A DNA stretch of 64,000 nucleotides, taken from the NCBI GenBank assembly GCA_029268615.1, contig JAQWNM010000001.1, forward strand, positions 81,722-145,721, given 5' to 3'. This DNA is from SAR86 cluster bacterium (GTDB lineage Bacteria > Pseudomonadota > Gammaproteobacteria > Magnimaribacterales > Magnimaribacteraceae). Shown one piece after another: positions 8,676 to 18,027 of this stretch. The position numbers and the translations under genes are program-made. Within the stretch, counting starts at the first letter, position 1. The number at the start of each line of letters is the position of its first letter. The notes beneath the pieces were generated by a model that saw only the letters and a program-made list of their open reading frames with translations, was not told the origin of the DNA and ran no database searches.

Positions 8676-9131
8676 ATGAATTGCCCTTATTGCACTGTCA
8701 CAGATACCAGGGTTGTAGACTCAAGATTGATAGCTGATGGTCTGCAGATTAGAAGACGAAGAGAATGTGGAAAGTGTGGTGAAAGATTTACTACTTTTGA
8801 GAGTGCAGAACTCTTGATGCCGAGAGTTATTAAACAAAAAAATAATACCAGAGAACCTTTTGATGAAAATAAACTTCGTGAAGGCCTATATCGTTCCTTA
8901 GAAAAAAGACCTGTCAGCGAAGAGCAGATAGAATCATTAATTGAAGATATAAAAAAGGACATCAGAGGATCAGGTGAAAGAGAAGTGGCTTCTAGATTTA
9001 TCGGTGAAATGGTAATGAAAAACTTAAGAAAAATAGATGAAGTTGCCTTCATACGATTTGCATCTGTTTATAGAAGATTTGAAGACATAACTGAATTTAG
9101 CGAAGAAGTTGAAAGACTTGCAAAAGACTAA
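8676..9131 (+). CDS. nrdR: Transcriptional repressor NrdR
   Basis: Zinc-ribbon/ATP-cone protein that senses nucleotide levels and represses ribonucleotide reductase genes. The N-terminal ribbon CPYC (C3, C6) and CGKCGERF (C31, C34) and an ATP-cone beginning near [13 protein letters not shown] are visible; 151 residues is standard. The stop is followed at once by the ATGATG of ribD, so the two are translationally coupled. No NrdR box was searched for in the rest of the genome. Confidence 0.96.
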   Translation: MNCPYCTVTDTRVVDSRLIADGLQIRRRRECGKCGERFTTFESAELLMPRVIKQKNNTREPFDENKLREGLYRSLEKRPVSEEQIESLIEDIKKDIRGSGEREVASRFIGEMVMKNLRKIDEVAFIRFASVYRRFEDITEFSEEVERLAKD

Positions 9132-10226
9132 ATGATGGATAAATCTGGATGCATGGAACGTGCACTCTATATGGCAGAAAAAGGAAGGTATTTAGCTAGC
9201 CCAAATCCAATGGTTGGTTGTGTCATTACTAAAAATAATAAAATAATTGGAGAAGGGTGGCATCAAAGATATGGTGAAAATCATGCAGAAATTAACGCAA
9301 TAGATGATGTTAGAATAAAATTTGGTGATGAATATCTGAACCTTCTTAAGAACAGCACATTTTATACAACATTGGAACCATGCAGCAAAAAAGGAAAAAC
9401 CGGTTCCTGTGCAGAAACTTTAGTGAAACTGGAAGTGGCAAAGATCATTATTGGGTCGAGAGACCCTAGTCAAGAAGGTATAGAATTTCTCAATGATAAT
9501 GGCATAACAACAGAAGATATAACATTAGAGCTGCAAAATGCAGCTTACAAACTTAATAGAGGTTTTTTCTCAAGGGTTACAAAAGGAAGACCTTTTATAA
9601 AATGTAAAATTGGAATGTCTGTGGATGGAGGAATCTGTTTAGAGACTGGAGAGAGTAAATGGATAACTTCAGAAGATTCAAGGCAAGATGTCCATAAACT
9701 AAGAGCTGAATCTGATGTAATATTTACTGGAAGTGGAACTGTAAAGGTAGATGATCCATTATTGACAGTTAGGGGAGTAAGCGAGGAATTTAACCCACCT
9801 CTTAGGTGCATAGCAGATAGAGGAAAAACATTACAAGGACGGGAGAAATTATTAAATGATGGCTTAGAAACCTTAATATTTACAAATGGCCTTACTAAAA
9901 ATATAACTTCTAAAGCTGAATATAAAGAAGCTCCTTTAAAAGAAGGTTTTTTAGATTTACAAGAAATTATGAACTCATTAGGCGAGATTAACAAAAATAT
10001 GGTTTTAGTTGAAGCTGGGCCTAAAATTATAAATAGTCTAGTTCAAGAAAAACTTATAGATGAATTTATCTTTTACTCAGCGCCTAAGGTTTTGGGTAAT
10101 AAAAAAATTAGTTTCTTAGATAATATCCTTAATAACTCAAAACTAGGTAAAATTAACTTGTTGATAGATGACATTAAATCAATAGGTCAAGATTTAAAGA
10201 TTACTGCAACACCGATTTACAACTAA
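9132..10226 (+). CDS. ribD: Riboflavin biosynthesis deaminase/reductase
   Basis: Second and third steps of riboflavin synthesis: deamination of the diaminopyrimidine made by GTP cyclohydrolase II, then NADPH reduction of its ribosyl chain. The N-terminal deaminase domain (about residues 1-145) shows NHAEINAI and the zinc motif PCSKKGKTGSCAETL; the C-terminal reductase domain begins near RPFIKCKIGMSVDG. The length of 364 residues is normal. The start is one of two tandem ATGs immediately after the nrdR stop. The next gene, ribBX, starts 9 bp on; the ribE gene often found between them is missing. Confidence 0.95.
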   Translation: MMDKSGCMERALYMAEKGRYLASPNPMVGCVITKNNKIIGEGWHQRYGENHAEINAIDDVRIKFGDEYLNLLKNSTFYTTLEPCSKKGKTGSCAETLVKLEVAKIIIGSRDPSQEGIEFLNDNGITTEDITLELQNAAYKLNRGFFSRVTKGRPFIKCKIGMSVDGGICLETGESKWITSEDSRQDVHKLRAESDVIFTGSGTVKVDDPLLTVRGVSEEFNPPLRCIADRGKTLQGREKLLNDGLETLIFTNGLTKNITSKAEYKEAPLKEGFLDLQEIMNSLGEINKNMVLVEAGPKIINSLVQEKLIDEFIFYSAPKVLGNKKISFLDNILNNSKLGKINLLIDDIKSIGQDLKITATPIYN

Positions 10227-10235
10227 GAAGACAAT

Positions 10236-11336
10236 ATGAAACTAAATTCTACAGAAGAACTTATCAAGGACTTTGCTTCTGGAAAAATGGTTATCTTGAT
10301 GGATGATGAAGACAGAGAAAATGAAGGAGATATTGTCGTAGCTGCAGAAAAAATTTCACCTGAAATAGTTAATTTCATGGCAACTCATGCTAGAGGTCTT
10401 ATCTGCCTAGCTCTAACAGAAGAAAGATGTAAACTTCTAGAACTAGATTCGATGGTTTTAGAAAATGAAAGTCAACATGGTACTGCATTTACAACATCTA
10501 TTGAAGCAGCACAAGGAGTGACTACAGGTATATCTGCAGCAGATAGAGCTACAACAATTAGAGCTGCAGTAAATCCAAATGCCACGGCTCAAGATATAGT
10601 TCAACCAGGTCATATATTTCCCATAAAAGCTTCTCCTGGTGGAGTTCTATCTAGAGCCGGTCATACTGAGGCTGGGCCAGATTTAGCTAAACTAGCTGGT
10701 CTTGATCCTGCAGCTGTAATAGTAGAAATTATGAATGAAGATGGAAGTATGGCCAGAAGAGCGGATTTAGAGAAATTTGCTATTAAACATAACTTAAAAT
10801 TGGGAACTATTGCCGATTTAATTCACTATAGGAATACACATGAAAAAAGTGTGATCCAATCTGAAACTACTGAAGTTGAGACTGACTTTGGAAGATTTCG
10901 TCTTTTTATATATAAAGATATTATTTTTGATAAAACCCATCTCGCTCTAACTCTAGGAGAGATTAAACCTGAAGATGAAGTTCTTGTACGAATTCAACAA
11001 ACTAATACTTTGCATGACATTATGAATATTAATGGATTTGGAAATAGGTGGTCTTTCACTAAAGCAATGGAAAAAATTCAAAGAGAAGGCAAAGGGGCTC
11101 TTATTTTACTTAGCAATCAGGAGTCTCAATCTGAAATAATCAACAACACATTATTTCTTAAAGGTAAAAAGAGAAATAATTCTATGGAAGCTCCAGACTC
11201 AAGAAATATAGGTTTAGGAGCTCAAATATTAAGAGATATAGGCATACAAAAAATTAAGCTTTTAGGGGCAAAAGTAAAATATCCATTAACGGGTTTTGAT
11301 CTTGAAATAACACAATTTATTAACTTCAAAAAATGA
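10236..11336 (+). CDS. ribB: 3,4-dihydroxy-2-butanone-4-phosphate synthase with degenerate GTP cyclohydrolase II domain
   Basis: Makes the four-carbon unit of the riboflavin ring from ribulose 5-phosphate. The RibB domain (about residues 1-200) has DDEDRENEGD, the TTGISAADRATT stretch and GHTEAGPDLAKLAGL. The C-terminal part (about 205-366) follows the fold pattern of GTP cyclohydrolase II (ETDFGRFRLFIYKD, LRDIGIQKIKLL), but the zinc motif C-x10-C-x-C is replaced by TLHDIMNINGFGN with no cysteine, so that domain should be inactive in GTP hydrolysis. This RibB-X architecture is known in Pseudomonas and relatives. A separate intact RibA lies at the left end of the window. The stop overlaps ribH by 4 bp. 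Confidence 0.94.
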   Translation: MKLNSTEELIKDFASGKMVILMDDEDRENEGDIVVAAEKISPEIVNFMATHARGLICLALTEERCKLLELDSMVLENESQHGTAFTTSIEAAQGVTTGISAADRATTIRAAVNPNATAQDIVQPGHIFPIKASPGGVLSRAGHTEAGPDLAKLAGLDPAAVIVEIMNEDGSMARRADLEKFAIKHNLKLGTIADLIHYRNTHEKSVIQSETTEVETDFGRFRLFIYKDIIFDKTHLALTLGEIKPEDEVLVRIQQTNTLHDIMNINGFGNRWSFTKAMEKIQREGKGALILLSNQESQSEIINNTLFLKGKKRNNSMEAPDSRNIGLGAQILRDIGIQKIKLLGAKVKYPLTGFDLEITQFINFKK

Positions 11337-11803
11337 TCACAGGTAAAGAAATATTTATACCTTCTCAGCATTCTAAAAAGGGGAAATATGCTATCGTTTC
11401 TACCTCCTGGAATTCTGAAATAGTGGAAGAAATGCTAGAAAGAGCAATAAAATTTTTAGTTGATAATGGTGTAAAACCTAAAAATATTTCTCAAGTTAAA
11501 GTTCCGGGAGTCTTTGAACTACCGGTAATGGCTAACAAACTAGCTTCTAAGAAGATAGATGCAGTTATAACTTTGGGATGCGTTATCAAAGGTGATACTC
11601 CTCATTTTGATTTTATAAGTTCAAGCTGTGCTCATGGACTTATGCAGGTTTCTTTAAATAAAGAATTACCAGTTATTTTTGGCGTACTAACTACCAACAA
11701 CATTAAACAAGCAAAAGACAGAGCTCATTGGAAAAAAGGTAATAAAGGAGCTGAAGCTGCAGAAACAGCTATGGAAATGGTTGAAAAATTCAAAAGTTCT
11801 TAA
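11333..11803 (+). CDS. ribH: 6,7-dimethyl-8-ribityllumazine synthase
   Basis: Condenses the RibD product (after dephosphorylation) with the RibB product to lumazine, the immediate precursor of riboflavin. The 156 residues show VPGVFELPVMA, the LGCVIKGDTPHFDFIS active-site region with its histidine, and VIFGVLTTNN near residue 118. It overlaps ribBX by 4 bp and is followed 2 bp later by nusB, the usual order. Confidence 0.96.
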   Translation: MITGKEIFIPSQHSKKGKYAIVSTSWNSEIVEEMLERAIKFLVDNGVKPKNISQVKVPGVFELPVMANKLASKKIDAVITLGCVIKGDTPHFDFISSSCAHGLMQVSLNKELPVIFGVLTTNNIKQAKDRAHWKKGNKGAEAAETAMEMVEKFKSS

Positions 11804-11805
11804 GC

Positions 11806-12207
11806 ATGAAAGAATCACCAATGCGTTCAAGGGATAAAGCGTTGCAAAGCCTTTATGAAATGGAAATAAATATAGATAAACATTTAATCAAGACTTTAAA
11901 ATCAAGAGAAGATATAGGAAGTTTTTGTCATGACTTAATTATTGGGGTCATTGATAATATTAAAGAGTTAGATACTAAACTTGCTCCTCATCTAGATAGA
12001 TCTATCGCATCATTAGATTTTATAGAAAAAAATGTACTACGAATTGCTACCTATGAGTTAGTCTTTAATAAGAATTTGGATCACCCCATAGTAATCAATG
12101 AAGCAATAAGGCTTTCAAAGAAATATGGAGCAAAAGATAGTTATAAATATATTAATGCCATTTTGGATAAAATGACTAAGGTTGATAATTTAAAGAGTCA
12201 TAACTAA
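11806..12207 (+). CDS. nusB: Transcription antitermination factor NusB
   Basis: All-helical RNA-binding protein that, with NusE/S10, promotes antitermination of rRNA operons. The 133 residues include RDKALQSLYEMEIN at the N-terminus, LDFIEKNVLRIATYEL and the signature VINEAIRLSKKYGAKDSYKYIN at the C-terminus. A second in-frame ATG at codon 6 is possible as the start. The gene is the last of the plus-strand operon, and its final 32 bp overlap tail to tail with the convergent DUF3604 gene. In relatives thiL and pgpA would follow; here they are elsewhere. Confidence 0.93.
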   Translation: MKESPMRSRDKALQSLYEMEINIDKHLIKTLKSREDIGSFCHDLIIGVIDNIKELDTKLAPHLDRSIASLDFIEKNVLRIATYELVFNKNLDHPIVINEAIRLSKKYGAKDSYKYINAILDKMTKVDNLKSHN

Positions 12208-14434
12208 CAAAAATTGGAGAAGACCAGGCTCGTTCTTCAACTTCACCTAAACAATCTCCTTTTTTTAAACCCCTATAATCTCCGTAACAAATATCCACCT
12301 TAATGCAATTTCCTTCTTGGTCCTTTTGACAATTTAATCCCTGAGCATTTATTGCCTGAGAAGGTTCTTGTATAGCTCTAGCATAATAAATAACTTCTCT
12401 AGTTCCATCTTCAAACTGAAGATCTTGAAACTCAACTGAACAACCCTCACCAAGATCTTCACAAGGAATTATCTTCCATGGATCCTGAATTAGACTTTCT
12501 AAAGGCTCATCTTTATAGATTTGAGGACGTATTCTTACAATCTCTATTCTAGAGATCAATTTTCTTTCATCAGATGGGTTATAACACTCCCCCTTGCAAA
12601 GTTCTTGTATTCTTTCAGAAACACCTGGATTAATTAACTCATTTTCCTGGCACCCAGAATTTTGCTTAAAAGCTCCAATTGCTTTAACCCTAAAAGAAGG
12701 ATTGAACTTTGTTTTTAATTCACTACCCATAGGTGAGATTTGTCCTTTTGGAGAAATTTGATCAAACCAAAGTAATATTCTGTCCCCCGACGTAGCATAC
12801 ACCTCTCTTTTATGAAGAGCTTCCCAAATAAAATCTCTATTTTTTCGTTCTGAATGTACTGCTACTAAACCGCCACTTATAAAAAAAGATGATCCTCTAT
12901 CTACTTCTCTAGGATAAGAGCCTGAAGCTAAAATAGAGTTCGCATCAACTTTGACGGATTTTGGAGTTAAGAAAGAAGTATTTGATTCAAGGACTGAAGA
13001 TTTAGATTCAACAAAAATTTTTGTCTCTTTACTTTCAAAACCCCTTGAATCTGTATTCCCTAGTCTTGATATTTCTTTATAGCCACTTCCTGCTTTTGCC
13101 TGATGATTATCGCTAGATCCAATAAAACCAAATCTAAATCTAAAAGGTACATCTCCTGAAAAATCTGTTAAAGCAAGAGCATTTTGGACTGAAAGACCTG
13201 GTCTATAATTAAAAGCCGGCAAAAAACAATCTTTGCATTGCCCAGAGTCTAACCATTCTTCAGGTAGCTGACTTGGGATAGAAAGATGGCCCAAAGGGTT
13301 TGATGAGACATAATTTTTGATCGCTTCTATCCTTCTCAATTCGCATTCTTCTTCACTTCCTGCAGAAAAAAGGCATCTTTTCTTTATTATTTCTCCTGCC
13401 TGAAAGCAACTTGGTAAATAACCTGATACAGGTGAAGGGCAACTTAAAGAATAATCTTCTTCAACAACTAAGGACCTCCAAGATCTATATTCTTCTGAAT
13501 TTCCATGACCGGAATATACTTCTATAAGCCTTTGTAAATTATTATTATTCTGTTCAGTAGAAAGTTGATGCTCCCAAGATGCCAGAGGAGGAGCTGTATT
13601 TCCCCATGCCGTACCATGAGGAATAACCAATATATCGCTATCCCATTCTTCCAATTTCCTAAAAAGATCACCAGGATTTAAAGCAATCTCTAAACAGTCT
13701 GAAGGTAATTGTTTGACATTTTTTTCTTTGTTGCAATTTCTTCTTGCCTCCAATTCTAATTGTTTATATCTAAGATCAAAAATTAGATCTCTATTCTGGA
13801 AATCTTCTAGTAATAAGCTAGCTTGTAAGATAAATCTAGAAGAAGAAATAGCAGAATTTTCAGCTAAATTAGCTGCAATAGGCCTTAATGGTATTTCTTG
13901 TAAATCAATAGATTTAAGGATTATATTTTTATGACCAAAATGTTTCTTAGGATCTGTGCTTCTTTGAGTCCATTCCCAACCAAGAAAAGCTACAACATCA
14001 GACTCTTTTTCTAAGTTTTCATCACTGGAAATTGCATTACATTGCTGGATAGCCCCAATAGTCTTTTTCCATTCTCTAGGAGTTAACCAAGCAGCATGGT
14101 CATTTATTGACCAAAAATCTATATTCGAACAAAATCTTGCATAATCGCATGCATCCCCTATAGGATGAATGCCCTCGCCCTGAAGTAAAGGAAAGTTCAA
14201 TAAATACGCATCTAAAGAATAGCTAGAATGCACGTGAAGATCACCAAAAAATATTTGTTTTCTTTCTAAGCCATCATTCAAAATCTCAGATGATGGGATT
14301 TTTAGATTTGTTATTTCTCCTGAGTTTAAGGGAAGACCAAACCAATTAAAATATAAGGCAATTATGAAAAATAAAGGAATACTAAGAAAGAACCCTAGAA
14401 GAGCTAGGAACGAACTTAGAATTTTTTGATACAA
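12176..14434 (-). CDS. DUF3604 family protein, membrane-anchored, PHP-like
   Basis: A large (752-residue) protein of unknown role. The N-terminus has a hydrophobic anchor (about residues 5-30). It is followed by DLHVHSSYSLDA (65-76), SINDHAAWL near 112, GWEWTQ near 152 and VIPHGTAWG, a pattern of metal-binding His/Asp residues as in PHP-type phosphoesterases and in DUF3604 proteins. Many cysteines in the C-terminal half fit an extracytoplasmic location. Family members are predicted metal-dependent hydrolases with no firm substrate. It ends the miaA-to-purA operon, 6 bp after the small periplasmic protein, and overlaps nusB by 32 bp at the 3' end. Confidence 0.82.
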   Translation of the reverse strand: MYQKILSSFLALLGFFLSIPLFFIIALYFNWFGLPLNSGEITNLKIPSSEILNDGLERKQIFFGDLHVHSSYSLDAYLLNFPLLQGEGIHPIGDACDYARFCSNIDFWSINDHAAWLTPREWKKTIGAIQQCNAISSDENLEKESDVVAFLGWEWTQRSTDPKKHFGHKNIILKSIDLQEIPLRPIAANLAENSAISSSRFILQASLLLEDFQNRDLIFDLRYKQLELEARRNCNKEKNVKQLPSDCLEIALNPGDLFRKLEEWDSDILVIPHGTAWGNTAPPLASWEHQLSTEQNNNNLQRLIEVYSGHGNSEEYRSWRSLVVEEDYSLSCPSPVSGYLPSCFQAGEIIKKRCLFSAGSEEECELRRIEAIKNYVSSNPLGHLSIPSQLPEEWLDSGQCKDCFLPAFNYRPGLSVQNALALTDFSGDVPFRFRFGFIGSSDNHQAKAGSGYKEISRLGNTDSRGFESKETKIFVESKSSVLESNTSFLTPKSVKVDANSILASGSYPREVDRGSSFFISGGLVAVHSERKNRDFIWEALHKREVYATSGDRILLWFDQISPKGQISPMGSELKTKFNPSFRVKAIGAFKQNSGCQENELINPGVSERIQELCKGECYNPSDERKLISRIEIVRIRPQIYKDEPLESLIQDPWKIIPCEDLGEGCSVEFQDLQFEDGTREVIYYARAIQEPSQAINAQGLNCQKDQEGNCIKVDICYGDYRGLKKGDCLGEVEERAWSSPIFVSYDSLNYQP

Positions 14435-14440
14435 AGAATC

Positions 14441-14842
14441 TTAGGTTTCTTTGATTAATTTCTTATCTACAATTAGATCGGCATAATACCTTAAAGATTC
14501 AGCGACAACATAATAAGAACTTCTTTTTGGGTTTTTCTTTAATAACTTTACTTTAAATATTTTTCCTTCCCTAAGAGACTCACTAAGCTCAAATTTATCG
14601 CTTCTCTTTAATTTGTAGATATCTCTTGCATCTACACTTAAATCTCTAAGATCAAATACACTGCTTGATCCAAAACGTTTAACTCTTTCTGATTGAATTG
14701 CGTCGATTTTATAATGATAAAGTACTAGAATTGAATTTGAAGAAGGCGACAGGATATCCCCAGTCTTAAACAAAACTTTTTGATCTTCAGCTAGGAAAGT
14801 AGCACTAATTATTAATAAATAAATAGATAGTAATATTCTCAT
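14441..14842 (-). CDS. Small exported protein of unknown function
   Basis: 133 residues with a signal peptide at the N-terminus (MRILLSIYLLIISATFLAED, probable cleavage near residue 18). The mature part is basic and mostly beta/helix mixed, with no motif I recognise. It lies 14 bp after purA and 6 bp before the DUF3604 gene on the same strand, so it is probably made with the exported DUF3604 protein; a joint role is inference only. No cysteine for lipidation is seen. Confidence 0.7.
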   Translation of the reverse strand: MRILLSIYLLIISATFLAEDQKVLFKTGDILSPSSNSILVLYHYKIDAIQSERVKRFGSSSVFDLRDLSVDARDIYKLKRSDKFELSESLREGKIFKVKLLKKNPKRSSYYVVAESLRYYADLIVDKKLIKET

Positions 14843-14856
14843 AATTAAATTTTTTA

Positions 14857-16140
14857 TTAAATTAAGGATTCTCTAACAATTGTATCTTCTCTTTTGGGCC
14901 CAGTCGATATCATAACTACAGGAGCCCCGCATATTTCTTCTATTGCCGATATATAATCTCTAGCGTTTTTATTGAGATCTTCGAATTTATTTAATCCAGA
15001 AGTTGGTTCTTCCCAACCTTCAAAATCAGAATATATTGGCTCCACATCTTCAAGAGCCATCAACTCTAAAACATCTTCTAAAGGTAAATTACTTTTATAA
15101 TCTGTGCATACCTTTATTTTATCTAATCCATCCAGAACATCTATCTTTGTTAAGCATATTCCATTAATGCCATTTAGATATACTACATGTTTTAATAAAA
15201 CAGCATCTAGCCAACCACATCTCCTTTTTCTGCCTGTTGTAGCACCAACTTCACCACCTTTCTTAGCTAAAAAATCTCCGATAGAATCTGTAAGCTCTGT
15301 AGGAAAAGGACCTTCACCTACCCTAGTTGTGTAAGCTTTTGCAATTCCAAGTGAGTAATCAATACTAGAAGGATTAATACCTACTCCTGAAGAAATACCT
15401 CCAATTAGATTACTTGAGGTAACAAAAGGATAAGTACCAAGACTTACATCCAATAATGCTCCTTGAGCTCCCTCAAACAAAACAGACTTTTTATCTTCGA
15501 TAAGTTTTTTTATCTCAGTAACCACATTGCCAATTAGGGGTTTTAATTTTTCTCCCTGAATTAGATTCTTTTCATATAATAAATTAAAATCTATTTTTTT
15601 TTCATTATATAATTTTGTAAAAAGAAAATTATAATAATCCAATGCCTCTTTTAGCTTATCTCTTAAGGTTGCTTCATTGTATAGATCTCCAGCTCTTATA
15701 GCTCTTCTACCTACCCTGTCTTCGTAAGCAGTTCCAATACCCCTTCCAGTTGTACCTATAGTGGTTGAAGATTTAGATTTTTCTTTCAACTGATCTAGTT
15801 TTATATGGTAAGGCTGAATAAGAGAGCATGCTGGACTTACAACTAATTTACTTTCCACATTATCTATAATTTCAGAAGCATCCTTAAGTTCTTCAAAAAG
15901 AGCATCTAAACTAACAACAACTCCTCTACCTAAAAAGCATTTAATATTTTCATGACAAATAGCTGAAGGTAATAAGTGAAAAACTATAGTTTTGTCTTTT
16001 ACGATTAATGTATGCCCTGCATTATGACCACCCTGATACCTTACGGCAGCCGATATATCTTTTGATATTTGATCAACTACTTTACCTTTACCCTCATCAC
16101 CCCACTGCAGGCCTAATAGAGAAATAACTTTAGCTTTCAT
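14857..16140 (-). CDS. purA: Adenylosuccinate synthase
   Basis: Catalyses the GTP-dependent joining of IMP and aspartate, the first step from IMP to AMP. The 427 residues carry GLQWGDEGKGKVVD (about 10-23), GGHNAGHT, TTGRGIGTAYEDRVGRR and the late GTP-binding stretch ISTGPKREDTI. The start overlaps the end of hisZ by 11 bp, so translation is likely coupled. hisZ-purA after hflC is the normal gammaproteobacterial order. Confidence 0.97.
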   Translation of the reverse strand: MKAKVISLLGLQWGDEGKGKVVDQISKDISAAVRYQGGHNAGHTLIVKDKTIVFHLLPSAICHENIKCFLGRGVVVSLDALFEELKDASEIIDNVESKLVVSPACSLIQPYHIKLDQLKEKSKSSTTIGTTGRGIGTAYEDRVGRRAIRAGDLYNEATLRDKLKEALDYYNFLFTKLYNEKKIDFNLLYEKNLIQGEKLKPLIGNVVTEIKKLIEDKKSVLFEGAQGALLDVSLGTYPFVTSSNLIGGISSGVGINPSSIDYSLGIAKAYTTRVGEGPFPTELTDSIGDFLAKKGGEVGATTGRKRRCGWLDAVLLKHVVYLNGINGICLTKIDVLDGLDKIKVCTDYKSNLPLEDVLELMALEDVEPIYSDFEGWEEPTSGLNKFEDLNKNARDYISAIEEICGAPVVMISTGPKREDTIVRESLI

Positions 16141-17125
16141 TTAAATCATATTTTGTAAATTTAGAAACGGCAACAATATCAAGATCGAAACCTACTGCAG
16201 GCCTTGGATCACTCATTTCACTTATCCCGTCATACCTTCCCCCTTTAGATAAAGGATAACCTGCATCATCAATAAATGCTGAAAAGGTTAAACCTGTATG
16301 ATATTTAAATCCTTGTATTTCACCTAAATCAATATGGATTTGAACATCGTCAAGATCCAATCTAGAAACAATGTTCTCCATATCATCTAAATAAGCTAAC
16401 GCCTTGTCGCCAAGCTTAACTAAATCCAACTTGGCCTTTGCAAGAATTTCCTTTCCTCCAAAGAGTTCTGTGATAACCAACAACATCTTCATATCATCTT
16501 TGTCTAGTTTATTTTCAACTATCTCCTTAATGTCTTTAGTAGATTTAGTAGATAAGGCTTTTCTTATACTGTCTTCTTCACCGGGCAAAAGTTTTTTATA
16601 ATGGTCAATAATTATATTGATTAAGCCTCCATGGCCAAGACTTAATGTAATATCATTGATTCCAATAGTTTTAAGGCTTGATAACATCAACTCTATGCTT
16701 TCAAGGTCTGCATCTATCGTGGCATCCCCAAATATCTCAGCACCTGCTTGAACCGTTAATCTAGAACTAGAATGAACTAGAGATTTACTCTTTATCACAT
16801 CTCCGACGTAACATAATTTTGGATTAAATTCAGAGTCTAATCTATAAGCATCAATTCTAGATGCTTGAGAAGAAATATCAGGTCTTAAAGAAATATTCTT
16901 TCCAGATAAAGAATCTCTAAAAGTAAAAGATACTTCTGAAAGTTCATCATGAGCTTCTCCTCCTAAAGTATCTGAAAACTCAATGATTGGTGGCATTATT
17001 AATTCATAGCTATTTTGAGTGAACAGATCCACGAGTCTTCTTCTAAGTTTTTCTATTTGCAAAGCTCTAGGTGGCAGAATCTCATCTACACCCTCAGGAA
17101 GGAGCCACTTTATCTTTGATGTCAT
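16130..17125 (-). CDS. hisZ: ATP phosphoribosyltransferase regulatory subunit
   Basis: A HisRS-like paralogue that has no aminoacylation role but binds the short form of HisG and controls the first step of histidine synthesis. LLPEGVDEILPPRALQIEKL at the N-terminus, SLRPDISSQASRI, and the late GGRYDGIS with PRPAVGFDLD match the class II synthetase-like fold. It has 331 residues, somewhat shorter than the roughly 390 common in pseudomonads. The position between hflC and purA is conserved. Its presence implies a short-form HisG elsewhere in the genome. Confidence 0.9.
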   Translation of the reverse strand: MTSKIKWLLPEGVDEILPPRALQIEKLRRRLVDLFTQNSYELIMPPIIEFSDTLGGEAHDELSEVSFTFRDSLSGKNISLRPDISSQASRIDAYRLDSEFNPKLCYVGDVIKSKSLVHSSSRLTVQAGAEIFGDATIDADLESIELMLSSLKTIGINDITLSLGHGGLINIIIDHYKKLLPGEEDSIRKALSTKSTKDIKEIVENKLDKDDMKMLLVITELFGGKEILAKAKLDLVKLGDKALAYLDDMENIVSRLDLDDVQIHIDLGEIQGFKYHTGLTFSAFIDDAGYPLSKGGRYDGISEMSDPRPAVGFDLDIVAVSKFTKYDLNES

Positions 17126-17154
17126 ATCAACAAAGAAATTAATTTACAACTCAG

Positions 17155-18027
17155 CTAGTCTTGTGAAGACTTATCAAGATATTTAAAGAAATCACTATCC
17201 GGATTTATTAAAAGTACGTCCCCTTTATTCTCGAAAGTTGCCTGATAAGCTTTTAAGCTTCTGGTGAAATCATAAAATTCTGGGTCTTTAGAATATGCAG
17301 AAGCATAAGTAGATGTTGCTATAGCATCGCCATCTCCTCTAACTTCTTCAGCAATCTTATAAGCATCGGCTAAAATAATAGTTCTCTCTTTATCTGCTTT
17401 TGCTCTAATCTCTACAGCTATTTCAGTTCCTTTAGCTCTTAATTCTCTAGCTAACCTCTCTCTTTCTGTTCTCATTCTGTTATAAACAGATTCACTAACC
17501 TCTTGAGGGAGATCTATTTTTTTAACCCTTAAATCAATTACTTCTATACCAAGCTCAGACTGAGCAACGGTATTAAGATTAGCAGAAAGAGCAATCATTA
17601 ATTGATCTCTTTCTCCAGATACAACCTCTTTAACAGTTCTTACTCCAAATTCATTCCTTAAGCCCGTATCTACCCTTTGAGCTAGTAACCTATTTAATCT
17701 ATCTTCATCACCACCTGAGGTAGTATAAAATTTAGCAACATCCTTAACTCTCCATTTTACAAATGAATCTACCATCAATGCCTTCTTTTCTGATGTTAGA
17801 TATCTCTGAGGTGGAGCATCTAAAGTTAAAATCCTAGCATCAAACTTTCTAACTGAATTTAGAATTGGCCACTTGAAATGCAAACCAGGTGAAACATCAA
17901 ATTGAACAATCTCACCAAAACGAAGTTTCACAGCTCTCTCTGTTTCATTGACAACATAAAGTGCTTGGGTTGCTATAGCCACACTTATAATTACGAAACC
18001 AGTCAAAAATATATTAAATTTTTTCAT
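17155..18027 (-). CDS. hflC: Membrane protease modulator HflC
   Basis: SPFH-domain inner-membrane protein that pairs with HflK in a large cage around the FtsH protease. An N-terminal transmembrane segment (about residues 5-24) is followed by the SPFH domain (VVNETERAVKLRFGEI, SPGLHFKWPILNSV) and a long charged helix (RTERERLARELRAKG, ADKERTIILADAYKIAEEVRGDG). It has 290 residues. The start shares a base with the hflK stop (TAATG), which keeps the two proteins in balance. Confidence 0.95.
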   Translation of the reverse strand: MKKFNIFLTGFVIISVAIATQALYVVNETERAVKLRFGEIVQFDVSPGLHFKWPILNSVRKFDARILTLDAPPQRYLTSEKKALMVDSFVKWRVKDVAKFYTTSGGDEDRLNRLLAQRVDTGLRNEFGVRTVKEVVSGERDQLMIALSANLNTVAQSELGIEVIDLRVKKIDLPQEVSESVYNRMRTERERLARELRAKGTEIAVEIRAKADKERTIILADAYKIAEEVRGDGDAIATSTYASAYSKDPEFYDFTRSLKAYQATFENKGDVLLINPDSDFFKYLDKSSQD

